A DNA stretch of 64,000 nucleotides. It comes from Triplophysa rosa (Eukaryota > Chordata > Actinopteri > Cypriniformes > Nemacheilidae). The notes beneath the pieces were generated by a model. It was not told the origin of the DNA, did not search any database, and was given only the letters and a program-made list of their open reading frames with translations. This document shows, in pieces, positions 1 to 12,069 of the stretch (position 1 is its first letter; every line of letters starts with the position of its first letter). The translations under genes and the position numbers were made by a program. Where the stretch lies: contig NC_079912.1 in the NCBI RefSeq assembly GCF_024868665.1, forward strand, positions 14,262,948-14,326,947, read 5' to 3'.

Positions 1-160
1 GGGCGGAGACTGGCATGCCAAGCCATTCGCCAAGTTCATTGGCCTTTTAAAAGTACAATCAGAGATGATAGGTTCTCAAGATCAAACCCCATTCTGTCGG
101 TTCGACACAACGTCTCGTTCCCTCCATCAGGGAACTGAGGTTACATACGTAACCAAGACG
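1..160. repeat. Partial cyprinid interspersed repeat, cut by window edge
   Basis: The segment contains the motif cgtctcgttccct followed by agggaac and tacatacgtaacc. The arms gttccct (117-123) and agggaac (129-135) form a perfect 7-bp hairpin, and cgtct/agacg bracket it. From memory this block recurs throughout cyprinid genomes near the end of an interspersed repeat whose class I cannot fix. The left end lies outside the window. Confidence 0.5.
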
Positions 161-162
161 AT

Positions 163-1710
163 TCTATGTATGCACTCTTGTGTGGGCAATATCACAATTT
201 CAACTTTCAATTGGCTCAGTTAAGTTTTCATAAATGTATAATTTGTGGCAGTTTTTTTTCAACAAGTGTTTTTGAAATTAACAGAACTTAAACTTAGCCA
301 ACTGCAACAATTTAGATGCAAAAATTCAATACTACAAAGACATTCAAAAAATGTGTCAACTCTCATTTATTAGCATGTTCCTCCGATTCACAGAAACATA
401 CAAAGACTTTTTAATCTACGAAAACAACCTCACAGCAATGATATCCAACTCTGGGTTCGTCGTTGCGCTATGATTTTGATGTCATTTTAATTGCCATTTT
501 TTGCTTCTTTTGTTCTACTTTGTGTTGTATGTCAGATTCAAATAGTCATCTTGAAATATATTAACAGAAAAAATAAATGTATGAAGTGCCAAACTTAATT
601 AGATAACATTTGTTGCATCTTTGGATATTCCTGGACGTTCAATACAGAGCTCAATACAGACTATGTGACAAAAACCTTCTTCCACTCCAAATCAAATATA
701 GAAGCTTCTCCACATGAGAGTCTAATTCTAGTCCTCATCTGGAAAATCCTGACATTTTCAGGAAGACCGAATCTATCACGACTAATGTGTAGGTCTTAAA
801 ATGAGCATCACCTCTACCTATCTCACCAGGTCTTATAGTCAAATTAATTTCCATTACACCTTTTGTAGATGGTAAAAAGTCCCGGTTCGAGTTGAGACGC
901 GCGGTTTCTTGCGTACTGGCCCAGTCGTGTGCGGCCGCTCCGTTGGGAAATAACCCAGCTTCTCTCCCGGTGGTCGTAGAATTTTCAATTTCCTCAGCAT
1001 ATAGAGATGTATCGGCCAATGAGAGCTCTTGCTTTCCCCCGTTGAGTCTCTGCCAGGCTTTAATGTGGATTCTTCTTCAAACTGTCACGCTCATACCTGC
1101 TTGATAGCAGTGAAAGTAATGAGTGTATTAGCATAAGTGCCGGTATAGGAGGTCAGCAGTTACGTGAAAAGACGCTGAATGCGTCGGGCTCGATGAAGAG
1201 AAAGCTTTGCTAATTTAGACAAATATGTGCCCGCCGCCTGACAAAATACAGTTTACCACAACATGTGGCATTATGCATCACTGAGAGAAACAATCCATAT
1301 GCTTTCTGTTTGCTGCACAGCTTGCAAAAGAGTTAATTTTAGACTTTGCTTTGCACAGTGAATCACTGTTATTGTTGTGGAGATACCGGTTTGGAGGGGA
1401 AATGGAGGGTTTGATAAAACAACGATAATTCAGGCTTTGATTGTCTCACCGGTTTTAATCCACTTAAAAGAGCCCTCTGAATCCAGTCGGGTCTCACAGC
1501 CACTGCATGTCCGTTTTTCTCCATCATCCGTCTTTGCCTCTAATTGTGGATTAAAGAGAAACTCAAAATGAGAAAAAAGTGGTTAAACATACAGAGCTCA
1601 TTGTAAACTGAAAATTGAAAAGTAAAAAAAAAGTATAATGACGTGATTATTTGACTATTTCTTATTTTTCATATTAAAAAGTTTAAGAGAACATACATTT
1701 CAAAATAAAT
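163..1710. other. Mostly unassigned sequence
   Basis: No recognisable repeat boundaries, RNA gene or domain. The only point of note is an open minus-strand frame at 735-1076, listed separately. GC and CpG are locally higher at 890-1080 than in the AT-rich surroundings. Confidence 0.5.
735..1076 (-). other. Unexplained 113-codon open frame, not proven coding
   Basis: The minus strand is open from an upstream stop at 1077-1079 to a stop at 735-737. The translation has mixed, non-repetitive composition with stretches such as EIENSTTTGREAGLF and LTIRPGEIGRGDAHF. There is no ATG at its head, no signal peptide or membrane segment, and I recognise no family. A weak splice-acceptor-like cag precedes the frame near 1052. 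It could be an exon, an old transposon fragment, or a chance open frame in a GC-richer patch. Confidence 0.15.
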
Positions 1711-2008
1711 GAAGAGTATGGAGGTGTAAAATGAATGTAGATTAAATAGAGGTCAAATAATACGTATTTGGATCAATTTGATGAGAAATGTTTGAGTTCA
1801 TAAAGAGATCTTCAATAATATGGACTTTTGATTGCAGACTTGACAAATCTGAGCTCAGTTCGTGACATTGTTAAGATCTTTTCAAAAACTCAAACGGAGA
1901 TGAGATTTCTGACTCTTTTTCGCAGGAGAAATATCTGAGATGCAGGAGATTTAAGCAAAATGTTTTTCAGTATTTGCTCTCTATTTAATACTTTTCATCT
2001 GTGATTTT
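1711..2008 (-). repeat. Interspersed repeat, family A, copy 1
   Basis: This segment matches 61668-62343 in reverse orientation and part of 6222-6455 in the same orientation. Shared blocks include gaagagtatgga, ttgatgagaaatgttt, cagacttgacaaatctgag and gagaaatatctgaga. This copy lacks the tgtgaccctg MITE that interrupts the copy at 61668, so it serves as the empty site. Class unknown. Confidence 0.6.
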
Positions 2009-2636
2009 TCTTATAAACTACTGATTTACAACAAGAAATTATGACCAGGAACAACTTTTAAAATATACACTTCTGTCGATATTCAAAAACTAAGTGACAT
2101 TTCTAAAATATACGATAAGTTATGAGAAAATGCACAAGCATACTGCTAACAGATTATGTATTGAACATTTAGCAGAAATGAATGGCTTACTATGAAGCGT
2201 TTTATATCACACCATTAAAATAATCACTGCGGATGGGCCAGTAATGCAGCAGCATGTGTTTGCGCGCACGTATGTAAGCGACAGTCCTCAGGTCCGAATA
2301 AATGTATTCATGCTTCGTTTGGTTTCATTTCCTGTCAGTAAAGTTCAACAAACCAGAGAACTTCAATGAGGTGATCAAGACGTCCTCAGCCCGATGCCAT
2401 CTCATTTAAACTTCAGTCTTTTAAGCCCACACATTACAGAGTCATCACCATACGATTAAAAACACATAAAAAAAATTCCATGTGTCCTAATTAGTCGGTT
2501 TATCATGGTCAAGCTGTCAGATATTATTTTTAAAACATTTTCATGAGAAGAGTTAGTTAAACTAATCTACATTTAACTTTTTTAAAGATTTTGTCAGAGG
2601 TGTCTGCCCAGGCAAAACTCATTACCAAATGTAAGT
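2009..2636. other. No feature seen
   Basis: AT-rich unique-looking sequence without a supported gene, RNA or repeat boundary. Confidence 0.5.
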
Positions 2637-2671
2637 GGTTGCCAGGGTGTTGCTATACGGTTGCTAAGCGG
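2637..2671. repeat. gttgctagg-type short repeat
   Basis: Runs of ggttgccagggtgttgc and ggttgctaagcgg. A related block is at 6041-6112. The motif is common in cyprinid interspersed repeats and is too short here to assign a boundary. Confidence 0.35.
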
Positions 2672-2718
2672 TTTGAAGCATATTACTGTACCTCATAGGA
2701 ACATGTTCTGGATGGATT

Positions 2719-2895
2719 CGCAAAAGAAGATATTTTGAGAAATGTCTCAGGGGTTTGTGTCCATACAATGGAAGTCATTGGGATCGACGGTTGTTCGGTT
2801 ATACCAATGTTATATACAAAATATCTTCTTTTGTGTTCTGCGGAAGAAAGAAAGTCATACAGGTTTGGAATGACATGAGCAGTAAAAAAATGAAT
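2719..2895. mobile_element. Partial MITE of the tagttcaccc family
   Basis: It contains the internal blocks of the family: aaaagaagatattttgaga, ccatacaatggaagtca, and on the right atcttcttttgtgttctg followed by gaaagtcatacaggtttgg. Both terminal tagttcaccc ends are missing. The central palindromic arrangement (aagaagatatttt … aaaatatcttctt) is kept. Confidence 0.65.
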
Positions 2896-3526
2896 GAATT
2901 TCTTACATCCTGTTTATTTCAATTGTTTTTGTTGACATGCATGCACGACACGACAATTCACAATATGCATTACCGCTCTTCTGTTAACAAAACCATCAGG
3001 GGTATTCCTGCATAACAGAAAAGCATCTCTGCGGTACGGTGGAGTGTTCCCATGCTCGCGGATTACACAATTCAAATTATTGTCACTGGTCCTCTCACAC
3101 CCTCACGATGGACTGGGGGGGATGTGATACACTGCACGCTTCTTGTCTGCGGGACTGCGTTCTAATTGCATTTGGAAAGAACAAAGCAACTTCTTTTACA
3201 CGCTCTTAAGCAGATGGAAGCAGAGGAGAGCGTACGATAATTAACAAATCGGACTGAGGACAGTTAGCGAACGGCCTTCATTATGCTGCAATTTTCTGAT
3301 GCTTTTAAATAAAAGCCTCCAATACTCCAAGCATTTGGGTTTAATTGTAATTAATTAAGTTCTGTGAATGCGTACATCAGATGGAAAAATGATGGCAACC
3401 GACAGTAATTTCGTGAAGAACAGATTAAAAATGTGCCTTACCATCTAACAAAAACTGAAACTGTAATCCCATATGGAATTTGTGCACGTTTTCCAGACTT
3501 TCTACATGAATTGTAGGGAATACAAT

Positions 3527-3896
3527 TTAAGGGGGTAGTTCACACAAGAATGACAATTCTGTCATCATTTACCCAACCTCCAGTTTTTCCAAACCTGTAT
3601 GAATTTCTTTGTTCTGTTGAATTTCTGGGGCACCATTGACTACCATAGTGGAAAAAAATTAAATGGTTGTCAAAGGTGCCCCAGAACTGCTTTCAAAAAT
3701 ATATTATTTTGTGTTTAAAAATACAATATTTTTTCTACTATGTTAGTCAAGGTGCCCCAGAAATCTCAGAATAACATTCTTCCAAATATCTTTCTTTGTG
3801 TTTAACAGAACAAAGAAATTCATACAGGTTTGGAACAACTTGAGGGTGAGTAAGTGCATGACAGAATGTACATTTTTGGGTGAACTATCCTTTTAA
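3527..3896. mobile_element. Near-complete MITE, tagttcaccc family, TTAA ends
   Basis: The left end reads ttaagggggtagttcacac followed by gacaattctgtcatcattt. The right end reads catttttgggtgaactatc and ttttaa, so the termini are inverted repeats bounded by TTAA on both sides. A second inverted pair (ggcaccattgactaccata / ctatgttagtcaaggtgcc) sits around the centre. No coding capacity. TTAA may be the duplicated target, as in piggyBac- or Kolobok-type elements, or part of the inverted repeat. Confidence 0.75.
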
Positions 3897-3948
3897 GGAA
3901 TCCTGTAGAATAAATGAATAAGTAATTAATAATTGACTTTCATTATAT

Positions 3949-4047
3949 AAACACAAAACCACTGAGACATTTCTCAAAATATCTTTGTGTTCTGCAAAAG
4001 AAAGTCATACAGGTTCGGAATGACATGGAGGTGAACTGTCCCTTTAA
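3949..4047. mobile_element. Half MITE, tagttcaccc family
   Basis: Right half only: aaaaccactgagacatttct, ctcaaaatatctttg, aaagtcatacaggttcgga, gtgaactgtccctttaa. It lies 50 bp from the previous copy, which could mean two insertions or a rearranged single locus. Confidence 0.6.
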
Positions 4048-5040
4048 GAGCCAAGAGTAAACAAAGTACACCAATCTACTGTTTACAAGTAGACATAATA
4101 TTAAAACTTACAGTGAGCAACATGAAAGAGGAAACAATTTTAATAAATTATTGGCAATGTTAAAGTTTTCAGGCAGATGTCAGGCTGAAAGTTTTTTTCA
4201 AGAAGCTATAAAAATGTGGCTTTACAGTAGTTTTTCATGTGCACTCATGTGGCTCCTGATTCACATTTGGATAAATAATGAACAAGATACATATTCATCA
4301 TGAGGAATAATAAAAGCGGGACAACGTGGCCCATTCAGACCGGATGCTCAGGGCTCTTATTATGTACTATTGCCACCGTTCTCAGCAGGGCATCTGCTTC
4401 CAATAATGAACTCCTAACCTGCCCATGGGAAGATGTTTTCATTCCACTAATATGGAGTCTATAAAAATATGGAGTAAAAGTAAATCTTTCAAAAGTAAAC
4501 TACAAAACAAAACACTTTACATGTCCGCGGGGAGCCGCGAGTTTTGCTGTCTCATTCAGATCTCCAGTTTAACCACATTCTCTCCAGCACATGCTCGGCA
4601 GGGACCCCGAACGTGACGTCAGTCCAATATCTCTTTGAAAACACGCCGGACCACCACCAAGCTGAATTCATTTATGACTGCTTTAAAGCCCGCTGTTCCT
4701 CAGTAACTTCAGCGTAACACGACGAGTTAAGTTGAGCAGGTTTTCCTCAAGTCATCCAAGTCTCAGTGTGAAGAGAAAATACAGAGACTGTGGAAGGAAG
4801 TGCAATATTTTGTTAGTTTAAATATAAAATAAAATACATTTTTCATGAATCTAGACAAGGTCCTTGTAAGACCATTCAATGTTGTTCTTGCTTTCTGCAT
4901 ATAAAAAGTGTGTATAAGAGTAGTGGACAAATAATGTCAGTTTTTAAAAAAGGTCTGAGACCACTTGTAAAAAATGCTGCTAATATTTCTAATTTAATAA
5001 ACTACAAATAAAAGCAATTCCGTATAAATCAAGGTTATTT
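4048..5040. other. Unassigned
   Basis: No supported gene. A small GC-rich patch at 4520-4640 contains the near-palindrome ccgcggggagccgcg and several CpGs, with no ORF of note. Confidence 0.45.
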
Positions 5041-5390
5041 TAATTTACTAAAATTAAAACTTTGAAAACGTTTGTTTATTGAAATAAAATAAAATATTGG
5101 CCTAAAAATTACTGGAAAAACTAAACAAAAAATGTACATTTTGCCTCAGAAATAAACTGAAATATGTTCAAGGCACTAAAATTATAATAATAAACAAAAA
5201 CTAAAATAAAAATGAATTAATTTTATATAGCAGCATAAAAAATAAACACATAAATAATAAAATGACAAAAGAATATAACAAAATGGCAAAAAAATTGAAC
5301 TAAAATTAACATAAATCTAAATATAAAAGCTAGTTTAAAATATTAGTATAACTACAATAAAACTAATAACAAAACTACTGCTACAAATAA
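5041..5390 (+). repeat. A-rich interspersed repeat, family C, copy 1
   Basis: The sequence is almost wholly variations on actaaaactaaaataaaaatg. It aligns along its length with 49576-49925 (shared: gaaaatttgttcattgaaat-like start, attggcctaaaaattactgg, gcctcagaaataaactgaa, ataataataaacaaaaacta) and with the reverse complement of 27444-27665. Origin unknown. Confidence 0.6.
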
Positions 5391-6040
5391 AAAAATCAGT
5401 TTAACAAAAGTTAGTTATTAAAAGTTATTAAAATAAGTCTGAATTTGTGAATATATGATTCATATCTAATTTATTACTCTATGTAGTCTCTCACAAAACT
5501 GCAAGCATTTATTATGAAACAATCAGTAGAAATATGTTGTTTAGATGGAGTATATCATATCACGCTGCAGTACACTGCTGCTTTATATATCATGTCATAC
5601 ACATTCATAAAAAATAGTTTATCCTTAATGACATTTAAATATTGATGGCAGTGTTACCGAGAAGCATGCCAAAGGGTAAAAACATCTTTATTTCATGAGC
5701 CATCATTCATTGGTCCCTCCCCACCCAGTCCTGATGCATTTGAAACCCTTATGAGCTGCCATGCTTCACACGTTCTGTAAAACCATCAACTCTCAAATCT
5801 CTGCTCAATCGGGCTTTGACAACTAAGATCACTCATGGTACGGATGAGACAGTTTCTCAATGTCTCTGTTCAGGTGACATGTGATTGGAGATCGGAGAAT
5901 AGGTTCGGTCGCAGAAATCACATTCCCAACATGCAGTATTGCAAGAAGTTTACTTATTCAGCTAATAGCAAATGAGCATTTAGACCAAAATTACATTCTT
6001 TTGAAAAAAGAAATTACTTTTGATACAGGCATGTGCAAAA
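5391..6040. other. No feature seen
   Basis: AT-rich sequence with no convincing ORF, RNA gene or repeat boundary. Confidence 0.45.
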
Positions 6041-6112
6041 ATTGCTGGCATGATGCTAGGATGTTGTGGGTAGTTGTCGTTGTGTTGCTATAGGTGGTTG
6101 CTATGGTGTTGT
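6041..6112. repeat. gttgctatgg-type short repeat
   Basis: Tandem-like wording: tgatgctaggatgttgtggg, tgtgttgctataggtggttg, ctatggtgttgtg. Related to 2637-2671. Confidence 0.35.
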
Positions 6113-6221
6113 GTATGCCAGTACATACAGGTCCTCCTCAAATCCTCCTTGAAATGTAAGACAACGCAACTTTAAGGCTCAGATGTTCCTCCTAAAATTG
6201 CTTCGAATGAGGTGAACGTGC

Positions 6222-6455
6222 AGTCTGGGTTTGATGAGAAATGTTCATATTGAGATCAATAATATATAATATTGACTAATGTAATATTGTACAGTATAAT
6301 ATTGACTCTAATGGAGACATTTCTGTGATTTCTGGCACTTTATCTCAGAAGAAATATCTGAGACACAGACGAGACTTAAGCAAAGTTTCCATTTGCTCTC
6401 AATTTCCTTGATGTCTAAGATAATTGAGATATTAAGATGTCATCTGTGATTTTTT
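6222..6455 (-). repeat. Interspersed repeat, family A, copy 2 (partial)
   Basis: Shares ttgatgagaaatgtt, gagaaatatctgagacaca, caaagtttccatttgctct and aagatgtcatctgtgattt with the copies at 1711 and 61668. The centre is replaced by reiterated ataatattgact-like sequence. Confidence 0.5.
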
Positions 6456-7416
6456 TATGAAACTTTTGTGACAGGCTGCATGCATTAAGTTAATATTTAT
6501 GTTTTTTGTTCAAATCACTAACCCCAAGTACAAGTAAACACCAGATGGTATTTTACACTACAAGAACCAAGAACAATTTACGATTATTCTGTTTTTTCTG
6601 TAATGAGATCAGAGGAGAAACTGGAACGACAGAGCTCGTATGCCATCTGAACCTGATCCAAATGAAGTCTGAGCTCAGGATCGTCTAGTTAAAAGATCAG
6701 AGACATTAGAAGAACCATTTTGATGTCAGCACTTCTGAGAATCCTTCCGACTGTACGCAGGCAACGAAAATAACACCGTTCTGAAAATAGTTTTCTTTTT
6801 TCAATTTGCTTTAACCTTTTGTTTTGAAAACCCACGACACAGCTGGAGCTCAGATCCGCAGGATTTATTTGATTTCACTGGCGGAAACTCCGGCTTTCAA
6901 CATTAGACTTATATTTTTCTTAAAAACATCAAGTCTGGAAATCATGAACTTCTTTATTCACAAGAAGAAAATTGGATATGCGCAGGAAGGGAAGGAACCA
7001 ATTTGTTTCAAGTGCTCTTACAACCCAGGAAGGTTATTAGATGTATCTGCTTCCGTGTTATATTTAGAGCGTCTGGACGCCTCCTCATCCTTGCAAAAGG
7101 AGGCATTGTTTCCGCACGTCGCGTGGTGAGATTATAATATGATTTTGACAGCAGAGAAATAGTTTGACAGCTGGCTGAAAAGATACGCATCACGTTCTCG
7201 ACGCCTGTCAGATGGAAGGTAAACAAGCCGCTATTAAAGAGGTCATGTTTATGCATGCACGTTGCACCGTTTCTGTGCAGTCTGTCCGTCATGTGAATGC
7301 ATCTAGACATCGACATTCTTGATCGCTTCATATTTGGGGTTTGTATTTGATTTAAAGAGTAGCTTGTGAAAACTCACTCAGTACATAAACATAACGAATA
7401 AAAATTATTTACCAGT
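6456..7416. other. Unassigned
   Basis: Two overlapping open frames on opposite strands (6824-7129 plus, 7008-7331 minus) have no recognisable family, so neither is called a gene. No repeat boundary seen. Confidence 0.4.
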
Positions 7417-7424
7417 CTTACAAA

Positions 7425-7898
7425 CAGTGTTGGGTGTAACTAGTTACTAAGTAATTAGTTACTGTAATTTAATTACTTTCCCCTTAAAAAAGTAAAGTAA
7501 GGGATTACTCTGATTTTTTCTGTAATTTAATTACAGTTACTTCAGATATAATTGAACTAAATACTGTGTAATGCATACAATGCTGGAATTGACATTAAAG
7601 TCTAACTTTAAAATGCATGCATTAATGTATCTTTCTCACATTTGTAATACTTTACTCAGTTAATAAGAATACTTTATATAGTTGTATATGATTTATTTGA
7701 ATGAATATGAGCCGTTTCATGGCAATCCTTGAATCACTTAACTCATCAAGGTTGATGTAGGATATAGAAAGTAATTAGAAATAAGTAATTAAATACTTTA
7801 TGGAGAGAGTAATTTGTACAGTAATCTAGTTACTCTACTGAATATGTAATTAGTAACTAGTAATTAATTACTTTTTCAGAGTAACTTACCTAACACTC
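7425..7898. mobile_element. Intact hAT-type MITE, cagtgttggg family, copy 1
   Basis: The left terminus is cagtgttgggtgtaacta and the right terminus is gagtaacttacctaacactc, an inverted repeat. It is flanked by the near-perfect 8-bp duplication cttacaaa (7417-7424) / attacaaa (7899-7906), as expected for hAT transposition. Internally it is a ladder of taattaattact and gtaacta motifs with no coding capacity. The same family at 17119-20589 has been split by a later insertion. Confidence 0.8.
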
Positions 7899-7906
7899 AT
7901 TACAAA

Positions 7907-9339
7907 TGACTTTTACATTTCTTATTTTATTGCAATTACACATCACAAAAGGAAAGAAACTTTCATTAAACGTGCATTAGGTACCTGGCCTGAACCAATC
8001 ACGTGGCTGGATAAAGCAGACAGTGCCGCAGAGATGTAAAATGAGTCAATCTACCCCAAAACCTCAGAATAACTCCAGCTTTTTGTTTCATGATAATGGC
8101 GTCTAAATTGCACCCGTGTCTTTACATCTGCACATGCGAAAATGACGCAAGTCCTCTGTGTTGTCAATGTGGATCGCAAAACGTTTGTCGGCCTGTTTCA
8201 TTTCGCTTTTATACATCGTGTACGAGTGATGATCTAATTCCAAGACATTTCTGTCCCTTTAGCTATACCAAATGGAAAACAGGTTTGCCTAAACACTCTT
8301 CCCGTTTGCCATAGCCCCGCCCTAAACTCATGCCATTGGTTGAGCCAGAGTTGCAGTATTAGGCAAGTACAGACAAATTTTTATAAGTATTTACATTTTT
8401 TGGTAAATCAACCTGTGAACTGGCTTTTTGTTGTGAATGCTTTATAAATTGGAATAGGAGAAAGAAGACAAAACCTTTTACCTACAGTATAACATCTTAC
8501 TTTGTAGTTTCCTTACGTATTTGTTCTCTAATAAATGTGTAAAATCCAGAAAGAAACATCCAGACTGATATTCTGATTAAATTCACTTTAAATCCAGAAA
8601 TTCTGGCAACTAAGTCAAATTAAGGACACCTTGCAGCACTTTGAATGGAGGATTATCTGATTAGAAATAATCATTTGAACATCAAAAGCCTCCTTTAAAG
8701 AAAGTTATTTCTGTAAATGACGAGAGAAACACTAGTATGTATCTGCTCTTTGAAGCGAGTGATAAAGGTTTTTGTTTAATCCCTCAATTTTTCTCTCGAC
8801 CGTCAGCTCGTAGGTGCCGAAAGACTGAGAATGTGCCGCCTCTGCCCCTCCACCCAATACACAGACAAAAGTGAAAGCAATTAACATCAAGTCATTCTGC
8901 CGTTGCCCAAAAGAAAGTCCATTATCTAGTCAAACTTGAGTCAGTCACGAGTTAAATTACATGCAAATTTCTATAGATGACACCATTAAAAGGTGCATGG
9001 AATTGTGTGACATGATACAAAACATTATTGTTGCACCGTTGTTCTGGAATCTAGTTCTTACAGGCACAGGGCAAAGAGAAAATGTCCAATTTATAGCCTT
9101 CAAGAGATACAACAGAATTCTTGATGTGTTCTCAGCTATGAAACAATCTCTGGTGCTTGCAAACTAATGATGATGCACACCGCTCAAATGGGGAAAAATC
9201 ACTTTGTTGACGTTACAGTTAATGGCAAAACTTTTTTTATACTTTTGTTGTTCTGGTGAAGTGATCACAAATATATCCGAACAAAGAACAAAAAACCATG
9301 TGTGCGTGTGTGTGAATAGCTTTATTCTATTTTGCTAAA
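7907..9339. other. Unassigned
   Basis: No supported gene. A segment near 8300-8345 (agccccgccctaaactcatg, ccattggttgagcc) resembles wording common in fish DNA transposons, but no ends were found. Confidence 0.4.
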
Positions 9340-9800
9340 GGTCTTCGCCTACAAAGAATTTGTGGTTTATACAGCTGTGGGAAGTAAATACAAGACACCC
9401 CAGTTTTGACTTTTTTATGTATTGTGGCAATTTCAGTCCAGTTGAATCTGAATCTGTTGAATTTAAATGAAAACAAACCCCAGGAATGACAAAGTCATGT
9501 GAAAGACTGAGAGAATGCAAACATGCATGAATGTTGTGAAAAATATCAGGCTTATTTCACCATATATACATTTTTGAACTGATCCTAAAATACATGTAAA
9601 AACATTCATATTTTGTTGTTTAGACATTAATATGGATTTGGTTTTCTTTGCAGTACTCAAGATCCACAAACTTTGCTTCCTTGTTTTGTTATTTTGACCA
9701 ATTAGTCCTGTTTTAATTTTCTGCAAATAAATACAAATAAAAACGTTGTTTTCATTGGGAATTTGGGAGAAATGTTGTGACTGGTTCCCAGAATGAAACA
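9340..9800 (+). pseudogene. Tc1/mariner transposase 3'-end relic, copy 1
   Basis: The plus strand holds a degenerate version of the C-terminal coding end and 3' flank of a fish Tc1/mariner element: ccaggaatgacaaagtcatg, gtgaaagactgagagaatgc, ttgtgaaaaatatcaggctt. In intact family members this encodes the final transposase residues, of the form ER-L-E-MPRR-MKAVIE from memory. Stops and frameshifts break it. It aligns over several hundred bases with the reverse complements of 12070-12520 and of 29830-30188 plus 32298-32345. No inverted-repeat ends are recognisable. The antisense strand has a 164-codon open frame that is only a shadow. Confidence 0.65.
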
Positions 9801-11084
9801 AACGAACATTATACAGATTAGTACATTCAGAAAAACAGAAAATGATTTCGTGGTCTTTTAATTTTTTCCATGTCTGTAGTTTGGTGAAATTTCTCAAGAC
9901 CTCACAAAAAAGTACATATATGGATGTGAATTTGCGAGAAGGATCTATCAAAAGCAATTGAGATAAAATGTCTTTCCAATGTCATGTTTACATATAAAAT
10001 ACTGGTTTACAGAAGCCTGCGAAAAGGATCATTTATTAGTCTATATTAAGCTTCACTCTCTTGTGGCGAATGAATATGAAATTCAATTCGCACACAGATG
10101 CCACCGAGCTGGGAATAAATAAAACAGTTAATCTTTTCTTTAATTAAATGTCTCTTCCAAGCCTCATTGCAGTGTGGGAAAAGAGCCACGGGTGTATAAA
10201 ACAAACCAAATTAATTCAGATACTTTCTCGGCGGCGAGTTTGTTTATTCGCTTGGTGTCTATCATTCTGAGTGAATGAGGGTCTTCGATTCACAAAATAA
10301 GAAAATGCTTTGATTATGAAAGCTTGTTGATTCGGTTTTTAACAGAGCAAGCAGTGAGCAAGGAGCCAAACGTGCGTATATGTTAAAAGTAGAGAAAAAT
10401 GTGTTTTCCTTTCAACTTCTTGGCATAATGAAAGAATTTAATTGAACCTTCATGGATGAGAAATAAGGTCTTAATCAGTCTTTATGAAATATCAGCACAC
10501 AAACCACAGGTCTAATTCCGTTATTCCTGAGCCAAATCACTTCAAAAGAACAAGGACAGTGAGATGTGTCTGACAGCTCAGTTAAACAGGTTTACAGGAG
10601 TTATATGTTTCCTTTCAAGCCCTCGGAGAACCAAGGTAGTACTCGACAACAGCTGAAACAATTCATTAGTGCTAATCCAAGTGTCATGTTGTGCAGAATT
10701 AAATATGTATGCATTCAATATGCTCCAAGTCTCCGCAGGCTTGTACTACAGTGTTTCTCGGGTCACCTGCTAGACTGCAATAAAACCTGCGAGATTAAGA
10801 TTACCAACATCCAAACCATAATGTTTTCTCTCCCTCTCCGGTATCAGAAATGGTCCAAGATCCCCCCTGAGATGGCAGTTTAATTTTTCAATATAGCCCG
10901 ATTACAATCTCCTTCACACAAAGCGTATTACACTAAATGAACTGAGACGGCAATTTGGAAAAAAATCTGTTACAATTTTCCTCTGTAATGATCATATGCT
11001 AGTTATGTGTTTTATTGTAACTGACTGAGCTAATCTTTTTTCAGCACACTGCCAACGCTACATGAATGTAAACCGAAATATCCT
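9801..11084. other. No feature seen
   Basis: No RNA gene, repeat boundary or recognisable domain. The 105-codon open frame at 10566-10883 lacks family features. Confidence 0.4.
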
Positions 11085-11213
11085 AAAATGAATATTCTGT
11101 CATCGTGTAATCACCAGCATCCTGTTCCAAATTCGTATCCTGAGACACAGAAACGATACAGGTTTAGAATGACATGAAAAATAAAAACAACATTTTCATT
11201 TTAGGCTATCCTA
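11085..11213. mobile_element. Decayed MITE, tagttcaccc family
   Basis: Keeps aatgaatattctgtcatcg, tacaggtttagaatgacatg and attttcattttaggctatcc in family order, with the core deleted. Confidence 0.45.
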
Positions 11214-11750
11214 TTCTTATATGTATAAGTTTACCTGTTACCTGTTGTATTACCTGTATCCTATATACATAACCTCTTTAATGATTGGCCAAATTTTGTA
11301 CGCTTGAGAAGTATGTTGTACAACAATGTTCTTTGTTTTCCCATTTGTTTTAAAAGAGCAAATACAATGCTGTCTTCCTTGATATGACCCCTTTTAAGGT
11401 CACATCTCAGCTTCACATCTATCAGCTATTTCCATACGGGCGGATTGTCCTAAACAAGCATTTTTCATTCTGCCTTCCTTCTAAAATACCATCATTATTG
11501 GTCCCAATTAGCAGTAGTCTGAGAATCATAATCCTATCTGACAGGAGAGCTGGAAAACAGCCAGTTGCCACTAAGTAGGTCACCACTGCGGTCTAAATCC
11601 AACAGGGCTGCAGGTCACTTAATGAACGACCACCTGCTTTACAGAGTTTAACCCAGTCGCTCCGTGACAGAAGATGCATGATGGGATATTCTGAATGCAG
11701 TTAACTTAATTTTATATTTAGTCATTTAGCATATGAAAGGAACAATACAG

Positions 11751-11973
11751 GGTTTTTAGGAGGATCTATTGACAGAAATGCAATATAATATACAAAACTG
11801 TATAAAGTTTTATAACGTGTATATAAAGACCTTACATAATGAACTGTTATGTTTGTAATACCTTAGAATAAGCTGTTTATATCTACATTCAGAGCGGCCC
11901 TACATACATTGAATTTGCCATGTTTTATACAGCAGCCCTAAACGGACAAACAACTCTACAACGCACGTTTCCT
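11751..11973 (-). repeat. Interspersed repeat, family D, copy 1
   Basis: In reverse complement it matches 63440-63820: aggatctattgacagaaatg, ataaagaccttacataatga, gccatgttttatacagcagc and cctaaacggacaaacaactc correspond to blocks near the window's right end. This is a common fish non-autonomous element. Ends are not defined in this copy. Confidence 0.6.
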
Positions 11974-12002
11974 CTCCCTCTCCGCTGCGGTATAGTGGTG
12001 AA

Positions 12003-12029
12003 ACGGATCACGGATGATCCGTGATCCGT
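12003..12029. repeat. Perfect 12-bp hairpin
   Basis: Arms acggatcacgga (12003-12014) and tccgtgatccgt (12018-12029) are exact reverse complements around a 3-base loop. A further acggatcgt follows. The motif resembles the terminal region of a hAT-type element, but no matching distal end was found. Confidence 0.6.
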
Positions 12030-12069
12030 ACGGATCGTACTCTATGGTTCGGAACGCATGTGACCCGCG

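Noticed and set aside
9463..9957. 164-codon minus-strand open frame
   Set aside because: It is the antisense of a Tc1/mariner transposase relic seen in three copies in the window.
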